DNA from: Daphnia pulex
Lineage: Eukaryota > Arthropoda > Branchiopoda > Diplostraca > Daphniidae
Length of the DNA stretch: 64,000 nt
Reading direction: 5' to 3'
Assembly (NCBI RefSeq): GCF_021134715.1
Contig: NC_060020.1
Span: forward strand, 496,001-560,000
Made by a program: the position numbers and the translations under genes. Position 1 is the first letter of the stretch; every line of letters starts with the position of its first letter. Positions 1-9,809 of this stretch are shown here, in pieces. The notes beneath the pieces were generated by a model, which was not told where the DNA came from, made no database searches, and worked only from the letters and a program-made list of their open reading frames with translations.

Positions 1-1101
1 AAAAAAATCTAACGTTCAGTACCAAGATATTGGTAAGTTATCTGGTGGAATTTCCGGAGAACTCCCAAATGATGAGGTATAATTAGTTTAATGGTTTTAA
101 TAATTTTCCAGCTAATATGTATATTTTTAAGCAGAAGAAGAAGAATCAAGCACCATCATCTACCACAACGGATGAGGGCGAAAATCTAGCACAGACACCA
201 AAAGTTTCCAAACCAGGTAGTAAAGCATTGGATTCAATATTGGCGGTTAATTTAAGTCGTTTTTTCATTGAATTTGTCCAATATTAATGCATGAAGTTTG
301 GTTACTAGAAAGGAAAAAAATCTATGTCTATGACCACCTTTTCCTTTTAGAACTACGGAACCATCCAGCGTCACTGAAAAGGCCGGAAGAACTGCCCAGT
401 TTGGACATTGTTCGGAATAAGGTGTGCTATATCATTTCAACAGATGCGACTCATACTATTTCGTTTCTTCCCATGACAATTTCGCCAATAATGGAAAGCG
501 ATGATCTTTAGATTGGACGAAATAAAATGATCGCTGATGAAATATATCATCAGCAGTCTCAACTGAAACCAAATGCCAACCCCCATTGTTTTGATAATTT
601 TTCACAGAGTAAGTAAAGTAATCGTAAGCGAATTAAAAAAAAATTTTCTCTTGGAGTCATGATGCAGGACCGTCTTTCTTTACCACCAACCCCCCCATTC
701 TATTTACTACTTACCAGTAATTTGTTTCTTTAGAATTATCACTCATTTTTGGCACTTTTAAATATTTAACAGAGAACAATCACGGGGGACCGTGTGTAGT
801 TGGCACCGAAGCTGGACAAGTTCCTCCTCGTCTGCCGCTAGTTTCTGGACATCTGGGTCCCACTTCACCCATCACCAAAACTAAACCTCAGCAAGTCCCT
901 GTCACTACACCAACGAAAGCACAACCGCGTTTAATAAGTCTAGGAGGATCATGGAGGGAAAGGTCAAGTTCCTTGCGTATTGTTGACCCCATTGCTAATA
1001 GGGATATCATGACCGGCGAGGAAGCGCCTCGGCCAGCAATGGTTTCTCCAACCACTTCTACCCCTCCTATATTGTGGCAATCGCCACGACGGCGCCTGTA
1101 A
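1..1101 (+). CDS. 3' part of an unrecognised low-complexity protein gene (5 exons visible)
   Basis: Exons 1-76 (open at the window edge), 132-216, 351-421, 512-608 and 773-1101 join in one frame with GT-AG introns of 55, 134, 90 and 164 bp and end at a TAA, giving 218 visible residues. The phases agree at every junction, which is why I treat this as one gene. The protein is hydrophilic, Pro/Ser/Thr-rich and basic at its end (SPRRRL before the stop). I see no membrane segment, catalytic motif or known domain and do not assign a function. The acceptor before position 132 is a NAGNAG type (AAGCAG), so one residue may be included or skipped. It is convergent with TMEM107, with 225 bp between stop codons. 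The product could be a scaffold or RNA-associated protein, but that is a guess. Confidence 0.6.
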
Positions 1102-1326
1102 ATCTTGAATATTAATAATCTGAAATATTGATTGTTATATTTCATTTATTGGTTATAATAATTATGGCTAGCGCTAGCTGTATATTAGTTATTATTACCC
1201 ACCATAGCAGCCTATTAGCACCATTTTTAGCAGCCAACAAGTCCAGCAACACCAGCCCCAAAATTCATAGACTCATATACACATTACTATGCAACGCGTT
1301 TTGGTTATCGCTTCATTTGATTATAT

Positions 1327-1960
1327 TTAGCGTAAATTAACACGACGTATGAAACTGATGAAAACGGCCAACTCTGATGTCAACGGAAGGCCCGAACAGA
1401 AAATGAAAAGGTACCAGCTGTACGGTGAAGAACAATCCCATTGCTCAATGTAAGAAATCGACCACATGAAGGCAGCAACTGTGTGGCACACAATCGCTAA
1501 AATTGACAATAATAACAGATTGAATTTCCCAAAGTCTTCAGAAAAAAAATGATACATACATAGGAGGCTGTGAAGTTCGGAGAACATGGAAATGCCACAC
1601 AGAAACCCAAAGAATTCGAATGCCACTGAGGTCAAGCTTAACGCTAAGCTTATTACATACCTGTCAAAATAATTAAACATGAAACGTGAATATAACTACG
1701 TAAATCAATCGATGTTTTTTTTTTCGTTCTTATACTCATTATGGAAGTAGCCGGCATACTCCGTGTCATACTTGAGCAAACAAAGGCGTAAGTTTTCTTC
1801 CTGAACAGTATTAACAGTTAAGTGATTTTAAAAGAAAATAACAAAAACAACACTGCTTACTCACTTTATCCCAAAGAAGACACACAAGAATAAAGAAGTG
1901 AGCTAATAAAGTAAGAAATCTCGTCGGAATAACAACTGAATACACACCTCTTAAAACCAT
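1327..1960 (-). CDS. TMEM107: TMEM107, ciliary transition-zone four-pass membrane protein
   Basis: Exons 1960-1865, 1800-1736, 1660-1560 and 1496-1327 (complement) join to 143 residues, against about 140 in the human protein. The N terminus has PTRFLTLLAH, which aligns with the human SRFLTLLAH segment. Later come GFLCGISMFSELHSLL and SYIEQWDCSS-YWYLFIFCSGLP, close to the family's GFLSGVSMF and RWECTTYWYIFVFCSALP. Four hydrophobic segments are visible at about residues 13-30, 55-75, 86-105 and 113-135. In animals TMEM107 sits in the MKS module of the ciliary transition zone and helps gate ciliary membrane proteins (family knowledge). The frame changes correctly at each junction (phases 0, 2, 1). 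It is divergent from VTA1, and X-box-like RFX sites lie 39-72 bp upstream of the ATG. Confidence 0.92.
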
Positions 1961-2291
1961 TTTATAAAACAAGGCATTCTATTTGTTTTCCCGCACCGGG
2001 AACCATGGCAACGAAAATACAACCTTGGTAACATGCACTTTGATAAATGATAATGAATTGCTACAAAATTGCTACAATAATTGAAAATTTAAAATCTTGA
2101 ATTTTTAATTTTTAATAGCTGAATGCTCACTTTGAAAAAGTTGGAATTATTTTCTGAAGTACTTTTCATTTTCTCGACATATCTGAAAAATTGCGGCAAC
2201 GCCGCTGATTATGTTGACATCTTGACTAATTTGAGAGTGATAGAGTAAAACACGTAATTTTCTCCCTTTACAAAAAATTGAAAACAGTGAT
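1961..2291. promoter_or_regulatory. Shared divergent promoter of TMEM107 and VTA1 with two X-box-like RFX sites
   Basis: Only 331 bp separate the two start codons. Two 14-mers on the plus strand, GGAACCATGGCAAC at 1999-2012 and ACAACCTTGGTAAC at 2019-2032, each match the RFX X-box consensus RTHNYYWTRRNRAC at 13 of 14 positions, the mismatch being position 2 in both. They are 20 bp apart and 39-72 bp from the TMEM107 ATG. X-boxes close to the start codon are the usual control element of ciliary genes. No TATA box is obvious. Confidence 0.6.
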
Positions 2292-3427
2292 ATGGCTCCT
2301 CCGTCTTTACCTGCTTTACCTTCTAACCTAAAAAGCATTCAACATTATCTTAAAATCGCCATGGATTACGAAACCAGAGATCCTCCTATTAGTTACTGGT
2401 GTAATAATTGACAGCTGCCAACTCTTTTTATAAGTTGTATTGATTGTCCACTTTGATTGATTCCAGGTCGATTACATGCTCTTCAAACAGGACTTAATAT
2501 TAAAAAAGATAAAGAAGACTTGTCATTTTTACTTTCTCTGATGGATTGGTTGGAAAAAACAAAGCAGGAAATGAAAGTCCATGAGGTATATTTTTCACAG
2601 CTTAATTGTATGTTTGCTGAATCACATTTTACTTATTTACTTTAAGACTGTCTCGGATGAAATTGTTGCCCAAGCTCACATGGAAAATGTTGCTGTCAAG
2701 TTATTCAATTGGGCAGATACTGAAGATCGCCACAAGCATTACAACAAGTGAGAATTGTAAATACCATTTATGTATAATGCAGTTTACTATATTTTTGGTT
2801 TACGATTCTTCAAGAAATGTTGTCAAAGCCTTCTACTCTGCTGGGATGCTGTTTGATGTATGTGCTGTTTTTGGTGAACTAAATGAAGATGTGGCTCAGC
2901 AGAAGAAGTGAGTTTTGAACAATGATTGAAACTCCAATAGCATATTCAGCAATTTGATTATTACAGGTATGCTAAATGGCGTGCAGCACATCTACACAAT
3001 TGCTTGAATTCTGGGGAAGAACCATCAGAGCCAGCACCAAAGCCAGATGACCAAGTGATAAATGATTCAGATAACCTGGAGTATGGATTTTCATCAGACG
3101 TGAAACCAGCAGTAATTATGGATATTTATTTGAAATATAAACAATAGCTTGAGTGCAGTATGTCCACAGGAACCAGCTGGTCATTCCTATGCCCACGATG
3201 TCGTTCGACCATCAATTAACGTTCAACCGAAACCAGTGACTCCACCTTCTTCAGTTCCCACATACGTTCAAGAAAGTAGCAGCGTTCTAGTCACACCCGA
3301 ACAAATAGTTCAAGCGCAAAAACATTGCAAATACGCGTCTAGTGCTTTGACTTATGAAGATGTGCCTACTGCTATCGATAATTTGCAGAAAGCACTTCGT
3401 GTTCTTCAAGCGGGTCAGCAGTCCTAG
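2292..3427 (+). CDS. VTA1: VTA1 (LIP5), ESCRT-III/Vps4 regulator
   Basis: Six exons (2292-2400, 2467-2585, 2647-2747, 2815-2907, 2967-3080, 3148-3427) give 271 residues, against about 307 in human. The N-terminal part starts MAPPSLPALPSNLKSIQHYL and contains SYWCRLHALQTGL, matching the tandem MIT-like helices that bind CHMP proteins. The middle has VVKAFYSAGMLFDVCAVFGE. A Pro-rich linker follows. The C terminus has LTPEQ-type VTPEQIVQAQKHCKYASSAL then EDVPTAIDNLQKAL, the dimerisation and Vps4-binding domain. The protein activates the Vps4 ATPase during multivesicular-body sorting (family knowledge). For the last junction I chose the donor at 3081, because the next GT (3121 region) would leave an impossible intron of about 30 bp. 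Linker shortening accounts for the size difference. Confidence 0.96.
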
Positions 3428-3498
3428 ATAAGAGTAGCAACATCTGCGAGGGTATTATTTTTTGTTTGTAAACTTCCTCATCTATTCGATAATTTATC

Positions 3499-3504
3499 AA
3501 TAAA
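3499..3504 (+). terminator. VTA1 polyadenylation signal AATAAA
   Basis: AATAAA lies 72 bp after the VTA1 stop codon, in an AT-rich stretch and 255 bp before the next gene's ATG, so it is a plausible poly(A) signal. Confidence 0.6.
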
Positions 3505-3758
3505 ATTTAGACTATTCCACCTTTCTTCTACAAAACAGTAAGTTTAGATAATTGTTATCTATTTTTAGATTACTGCAGTATAGAGACAAGGTCGTTTAAG
3601 GGTTAAAGGGGGTTTTGTCTCAAGAGACTTTTGGTTCTTGCGGAGAGAAACTCAAAACAATCGTACATGCACAGTCACTGCGCTGAGACAAAGAGAAAGA
3701 GTCATCTATTAATATCCGAGTGCATTTTTTGCAATTTGTGTTCAATTTGTGTCAAATC

Positions 3759-5829
3759 ATGCAATTTTGGACGAAACGTGTGTTAGCCTTTGCTACTGTC
3801 GCAAGCTACTTGTTTTTAAGTGGATTAGAAAACGGTGACTATGGAACATTAATTCTGTGTCGATCTTAAAATTATTTTAACATATATAGCATTCCGTTTT
3901 AGCCATCATTTTACCAACAGCATGGCAGTATTTGACGTTTTTAGGAGCGAAACAAGAATATCTGTTGGGGATCACCGTTTCAGGTTGGAAAATATGTCTG
4001 CTCTCACATTTAGAACAGGTAATGTAACGTCATTCTACAGGTTTTAGTGCTTCTGCTGCCATCGCCGGATTAGTCGGAGGACGACTGGCCGACTCTTATC
4101 CGACGAAATCAAAGGTTATCGTTATTGTTGTTGTTTTAGCCATGATTCTTGGAAACATGATGTATCTTGTTGGTGGATCAGTGATTTATGTGATCATGGG
4201 GCGTGTCATGTGCGGTAAAACACTATTCTTCTTATGATATCGAATTAATAGACTTATTTATTACGCGTGGATTTTCTAGGATTGGGTAGTGGGGCGGGAG
4301 CAGCTCTACTGGCAGAAATATGTCGGACAACTTCACCTAGAGAAAGAACTTCAATTTTATCTGTTTGTAGTGGTCTTCGACAAGTCGGACTCCTGATTGG
4401 TAAGTTAATGTTCATAACATTCCTATTTTCTTTAACGCGCTTCATTTCACTGTTTCGATTTTATATTTCAGGTCCTGGATTTCAGATCATTCTAGAGTAT
4501 TTTGACTTTAGCTTGTTTGGTGGTGCCCTGGTAGTACGTCCGTTTAACGCGCCTGGCCTTTTCATGACCGTTTTGTGGGTTCTGTTCCTCCTCTTCGTTT
4601 TGGCTTTCTATCAGAACCTTGATGTAGAATACCATTACGAAGTTTTAAGAAAAGAACATGAGGGTTTAGAAATAGCTGGCCATTCCATAGAATTGAGCAC
4701 TAGCCGAGAAAACCTTCTATCAGCAAGCTATGAGCGGCCAAGCATAGCGGCTCGTCGTTGGTATTTTATTGAAGAAAATTTTGACAAAGAAACCGTTCCC
4801 GAACCTGTCACATTTGCAACCTATATTGACGGTAGAGCGCTAACAACTTTGTCAATGTCTGTTGACGATGATTAATTTGTATCTATTTCAGAATTTCTTC
4901 ACGACGACACTGTCGTGTTATTTGGCATGACAACGATCTTGTTCTTTGGTCAGGTTTCCATAGAGGTTACATAATACCATTTTATTTGTTTCTCAATTTA
5001 TTTGAAAAAATCTGATTTTATCCGACAGACCATAATTCCGCCCCTGTTGTCAAAACTTTTTGATTTTACTGGCTTTCAAACAAGCTTGGTTTACATGGTA
5101 ATGGTTTATTACTTTAACCTAATGCTTGAATTGCTACTCTTGCTAATAACATTTCATTAATGATAGGTTGCAGGAGTTTTCTCCATCGCGATCTACGTGT
5201 TAGTTTCCTTGACTACAAGATGGACCACCGATACTTATCTCGTGTTATTCGGCTGGTTAATGCATATTCTGGGCTTCACGTGGTGTCTCATTTGGTTACC
5301 TAGAATAGAGCCTGGTAAATAAATATTTACTTTTTTTTGTAAAATGAAAGAAGCAAATGTTAATTTTTGGATGTTCACGTAGGAGATAAGGACATGATGC
5401 CTATCCTTCTGACTGGCTTTATGTTTCTGTACGTTGGGTTTCCCGTTGCTGCCGTTGGTTCCACATCTCTTCTGTCCAAATGCGTTTCCCTTCGTGTTCA
5501 AGGTTTCGTGCATTATTTTATTTTGTTAAGTTATATTTAACTATTCAAAGAATTTGCATGTTAAAGGTATTGCACAAGGATTCCGTCGACTTGCTACCTT
5601 TTCTGGATTAATTATCGGTCCGATATGGGGAGGAGCCACCCTGCATCAACCCTACTTGCAAATGTCTGTTCCACTACTACTGCTGATTTTATTAGGAGTA
5701 AGTTTCATCTAAGTGTAATTCAAACTTAATTCTCAACGGACTTTTTCCCTTTTCCCGTAGATCATGTTTTCTTTTTCATTCAAGAAGATCAGAAATGAAG
5801 AACAACTAGCTTTAACACATAGTAAATAA
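3759..5829 (+). CDS. Major facilitator transporter, MFSD8/CLN7-like
   Basis: Eleven exons join in frame (3759-3834, 3903-3983, 4041-4214, 4280-4399, 4472-4831, 4892-4965, 5029-5097, 5167-5314, 5383-5502, 5567-5697, 5761-5829), giving 473 residues. All introns are short. The loop after TM2 has GLVGGRLADSYPTKSKV at about residues 62-78, the MFS signature (GxLxD). The exon after it begins GLGSGAGAALLAE and then RERTS, like the MFSD8 GVGSGN...QERTS segment. A long acidic hydrophilic loop (about residues 200-275) separates the two six-helix halves. The second half has TIIPPLLSKLF, like the MFSD8 TIITPL segment. MFSD8/CLN7 is a lysosomal membrane protein, so a lysosomal role is an inference. The MFS call is firm, the subfamily less so; an arthropod paralogue of MFSD8 is the main alternative. 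Confidence 0.85.
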
Positions 5830-7305
5830 CTTTTAATTTGCATTTTTATGCGAATATAAATAGGATCGAAGATATAATTGATTTTAAAATTCAAGAGACG
5901 ACATAGAAAGTGACATTTTTAATTGGACAATAGACACGAATAATTCACTTTTTCAACATTCAACTTATAATTTGTTTTTCTTATTTTAAATTTCTTAAAT
6001 TTTTATCTTATTATTTTTAAAAATAAGAATTTGGTCTTTATTAGTTTGCATGTAGTTAGTATATTGTATGTAGTTATCCTGGGAAAGAGAAGCGAACGCA
6101 GCGCAACATCCAGCAAAGCCAGAAGATCTTAAACGAATTCTAGAGGGTCTCTGAAAAATGGATTCAAGTCAAACTTTAGCTGCATGAGTTAATGGTATAG
6201 TTTTGTAATCATGTCTTATGAATGATATACTACCTAAGTATTGAAAAAAAATTATGATTACAAATTTTACTTGGAGTTTGAACGGGCTCTTGAAAGGATT
6301 TGGTCACCCATAAGTATAGCGGCATTATATGTTACTTGTATTACTTATGATGTTATGATTACTTTAGATTGGCATTTTGATACCGAAGCTTTATTCAGCT
6401 ATTACGGCGATTCCACACAGTTCTATATGATGTGCAATTCTAAAAATTTTTGTCACTCACAAGTCTTAAACAGTGCGCTTTGCATCAGTTAATAAATAAT
6501 AGCAACATGCCAGCAACAACAGAGTGTTCGTACTCAGCGAACTTTAGCGGCAGGAGTGTAGAAAATCTCTTGTGTTGCCGGGCGGTAATAGATACTAACT
6601 ACATCGCTATCCATTAAAAAAAAACAATTAACATACTATGGCACGCCGAAATATTATGGCACGCCAAAAGAGTCACAAACAAAATGTTTAAATAAAAAAA
6701 AAAAGTTTCGCCACAACGCTACCTAGCGGTTAAATATAGAACTGCATGCAAAATTCCCTTCCCCACCCCACGTGTGAAGTTGACAAGTTGTAACATACAT
6801 AGGTAAATCATTTCATCTGATCAACAATCAACGTTAAGCTAGCTTCGAAAATTACCAATGATTCATAGGTAAACTCGAGTGATTTCGTCTGTAATAACTT
6901 GTCGGTGATGAGTTCTATTCCGTGTATATGTTGGATAACCTTAATGTTTTTCATCAACTCAGTCAGAGTAAACGTGAAAGTCGTGCAACCTACTGTCAAC
7001 TATTTTGTTCAAACTCATTGTATTCTACTGAATGTGTCATCAAAATGATACAGGTAAAAACCAACACTAGCTTTATTCATGCTGAAACATATATTCTTCT
7101 CATGTTTTATTAGGATTAATCTTAATTATCGGCTGTTTCTATTGAACTTGCTAGATCACCGACCCCAGCATGGAACAATCTCTCATTCCATCTTGTAGAG
7201 AATCTTGGATAACTGATTTGTGGTTTCATGTGTATAAAAGTTCACTTGTCATCTTACTGAAATTTATTAATTGCAGTCTAATATGAATTTTTGTTTTATT
7301 TACAG
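5830..7305. other. AT-rich spacer without a supportable gene
   Basis: The spacer follows the transporter stop and is AT-rich. It contains a short open stretch at 6078-6153, after a TTGTATGTAG acceptor, that would encode a basic C-terminal peptide ending LKRILEGL and a stop, and an unrecognised open frame at 6241-6492. Neither has partner exons that I could join. They may be decayed exons or chance. Confidence 0.4.
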
Positions 7306-7444
7306 GTTTCTAAATTGGCATGACTGACTATATGAGAAGTTATGTCCTTCCAAGAAAAGGACTTACAGTCAACAAGATTCCTTGTTTGCTAACCCGTTGG
7401 CTGCTACCCATGAATCTCCCTATTTTTCAACAACAAAAAAAGAG
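7306..7444 (+). repeat. Exon-like duplicated segment, copy 1 (decayed)
   Basis: The segment begins after a TTTACAG acceptor and resembles the segment at 8021-8152 (shared CCTTGTTTGCTAACCC and GAATCTCCCTAT). In one frame it reads SLFANPLAATHESPY, matching PLFANPMAATLESPY in the second copy. This copy has an early stop after the acceptor, so it is no longer a usable exon in that frame. Confidence 0.5.
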
Positions 7445-8020
7445 GTTAACTATTGTGATCATGCTATCATCATTGTAAGTTGTGTTTACATTGAATTTAG
7501 AGAAGTTGTCATACTAATAGCAATTTTAACGATTGTTTGGTTTCTTATTTAGATGTTGCCTGTAAGACCAAATGTGGGGTATCTGGTTATCCTTCCAAAA
7601 TAAGGCAATGACCACATGTTCAACGCGGATCATTCGGTTTGTCATCGAACTTGACTCATTCCATCTTCTGGATTGCTTAGGAAAGCTGATTGGTGTTACC
7701 TGTGTAACTTCATTGTCATGTCACTGAATTTAAATTTTGTTTACATTTTGTTTCTTGATTTAGCCATTTAGGTAATGACCGAGAAGATGCGGCCTACATG
7801 AACATCATTTAGGCGGCCAGCATCATTCGACTACCCAACCGGCTTCTACTACCCTGCTCTCAACACAGCACGGAGTTTTACCTTTAGATTTTTGGCTGTT
7901 CGCGATGTGTGATGGCGTTTCCTTGGACGAGATGAATATTGCGTGAGTAATATACTTAAAACTGTTTAATTATTCTTTTGCTTATTTTTAAAATTTTTTT
8001 TTTTTTTTTTTCACTAACAG

Positions 8021-8152
8021 GTTCCTAAATATGAAAAGTAATGTTCTTTCAAGAGAGTCAACGAGGTCCCTTACTCCCTTGTTTGCTAACCCAATGGCTG
8101 CTACCCTTGAATCTCCCTATTTAGCTCCTTACACAGTCCCTCTTGCTTTGAG
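8021..8152 (+). repeat. Exon-like duplicated segment, copy 2 (open frame)
   Basis: The segment is bounded by TCACTAACAG at its 5' side and AG|GTATTGG at its 3' side, and is open in one frame throughout, containing SLTPLFANPMAATLESPY. The product is unknown. The poly(T) tract before the acceptor (7996-8010) is a strong polypyrimidine tract. I could not find the exons it would splice to, so it may belong to a decayed gene or a long non-coding transcript. Confidence 0.4.
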
Positions 8153-8610
8153 GTATTGGTTTTTGTCGCTACAATCTTATTGAAAATTATTGTCATCCAA
8201 TTAAATGTTCATTCTGCTTACAGGGTAATCCTTCGCTACTGATCATGGACTCCATTGGTGAAACCGAAAACCGACGAGAGAATGCTGTAATCCAAGACTG
8301 ATAAATTGTGTAGTTAGATTAAATTACAAGTGCATTTCTGGGCTCCCTTCTTTTCTGTAGCCCCGTTTCCCTAACTAACCACTAATCAACGCCCGCCGGT
8401 GGTCACTCACCCGCTGTGAAACCAGGAGGAGGGGAGGGCTCTGGTTGAACGGGGACTTGGAAGGCGCATGATCCGACGAAAACTTTTAGAGGGTCATGAG
8501 TCTAACCCGGAAGCCTATTATGACTAATCGCTCCCCAGTAAAACTTGCCTCGCACTCTTCTCTCTTCTTCCATTTCCAGGTAATCTCCCTGGATCTACGC
8601 CGACACTGCA
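8153..8610. other. Spacer of unknown nature
   Basis: This stretch contains a GC-richer block (about 8340-8580), unlike its AT-rich surroundings, that has no open frame or RNA fold I recognise. It may be a piece of a repeat that ends at the palindrome starting at 8611. Confidence 0.3.
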
Positions 8611-9133
8611 TGTGCGAGTTTTAGCAAGCAATCCGCCACCCAATTTGACAAAAAGTGATAGTTTGTTTTCACGGAAATTGCGTCAGACGGTTAAAAAATT
8701 TCTAGTTCAACAATCTCATGTAGAAATTTGCATCTAGTCTACTGGTGCAAATTGTGATTCTTTAAGCTTGATTAATTTAGGTGATGTGTTAAAAGAGTAA
8801 TTGTGGGTAGCTCAACAATTGAATTAATCCACTTTTTCTGAATATTTTGGTAATAGATCACTTTGTTGTTTTTAGATTTTCTTGTGATCTATCTTCAAAA
8901 TATTCTGAAAAAGCGAATTAGTTCAATTTATTGGCTACTCACAATTTTTTTTAAACATCTCCTAAAATAATCAAGCTTAAAGAATCGCAATTTGCACCAG
9001 TAGACTAGATGCAAATTTCTACATGAGATTGTTGAACTAGAAATTTTTTAACCGTATGACGCAATTTCCGTGAAAACAAACTATCACTTTTTGTCAAATT
9101 GGGTGGCGGATTACTTGCTAAAAGCCTCGCACA
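8611..9133. repeat. 523-bp near-perfect palindrome (fold-back element)
   Basis: The left arm begins TGTGCGAG and the right arm ends CTCGCACA. Reading the right arm on the minus strand reproduces the left arm almost base for base over the outer 150 bp or so, for example CACCCAATTTGACAAAAAGT at 8637-8656 and its complement at 9088-9107. Divergence rises toward the centre near 8872, where GATCAC and GTGATC flank a short loop. No transposase frame is present. Long inverted arms with almost no interior fit a non-autonomous fold-back or MITE-type element, or a cruciform-forming palindrome. I see no clear target-site duplication. Confidence 0.85.
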
Positions 9134-9285
9134 AAAAAAAATTGTCTTGAACCGGACGCTCTGTTTAATGAATTGTTTATTTTGTAAGTGTTCCAGAATA
9201 AAATTGAGTATTACATAGTACATAAATGGTTTATTTATTCAACAAGAAAATTTACATATTACAGGTATTTGTGGGGGAAATGGAG

Positions 9286-9403
9286 GTTTAAGGAATGGAT
9301 GTTGGTGGATGTTATGGGGTTTAAGGAATGGGTATTGGTGGAAATTATGGGGTTTAAGGAATGGATGTTGGTGGAAGTTATGGGATTTGAGGAATAGATG
9401 TGG
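9286..9403. repeat. 33-bp minisatellite, about 3.6 copies
   Basis: Units start at 9286, 9319, 9352 and 9385 (last one partial), each beginning GTTTAAGGAATGG or a one- to three-base variant and ending near TTATGGG. Because 33 is a multiple of three, the array is open on both strands, and the resulting repetitive peptides are not evidence of a gene. Confidence 0.85.
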
Positions 9404-9600
9404 TTTATATAGGTAGGTATATGGATGTGATAAGACAAAGGATTTAATTTCTACCTTATTAAAACAAACCACGACTTCTTCTAGTTAATGAAAATCAATT
9501 GCCCACCCCCCCAATCTCCTTCTCGCTGGTTTCCCAATTGCGAAGGCATGTTTATTATTTGTTCAACGAAAAATTCCCCGTATTACTATTTCTTTCATTC

Positions 9601-9809
9601 TCAACATATAAACGGTTAACTTCGTAGACGCAAATAGCAATTAAACAAAATACTGGATGTAACTTATGTAGCACAACACCAGCGATTCAACACCAAGGAA
9701 CCTTTCTGTCCCTTTTCAACATAAAAACGGTTAACTGCATAGACACAATTAACAATTAAAACTGGATGTAACTTCTATGCACAACACCAGCAGTCCGGCA
9801 CCAAGGAAC
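9601..9809. repeat. Imperfect tandem duplication of about 100 bp (period about 115 bp)
   Basis: The two copies at 9601-9701 and 9716-9809 share AACGGTTAACT, ACTGGATGTAACTT, CACAACACCAGC and CACCAAGGAAC in the same order. The stretch is not coding in any frame. Confidence 0.7.

Noticed and set aside
6241-6492. 83-codon open frame after the transporter gene
   Set aside because: AT-rich, no ATG in good context, no domain and no splice partners.
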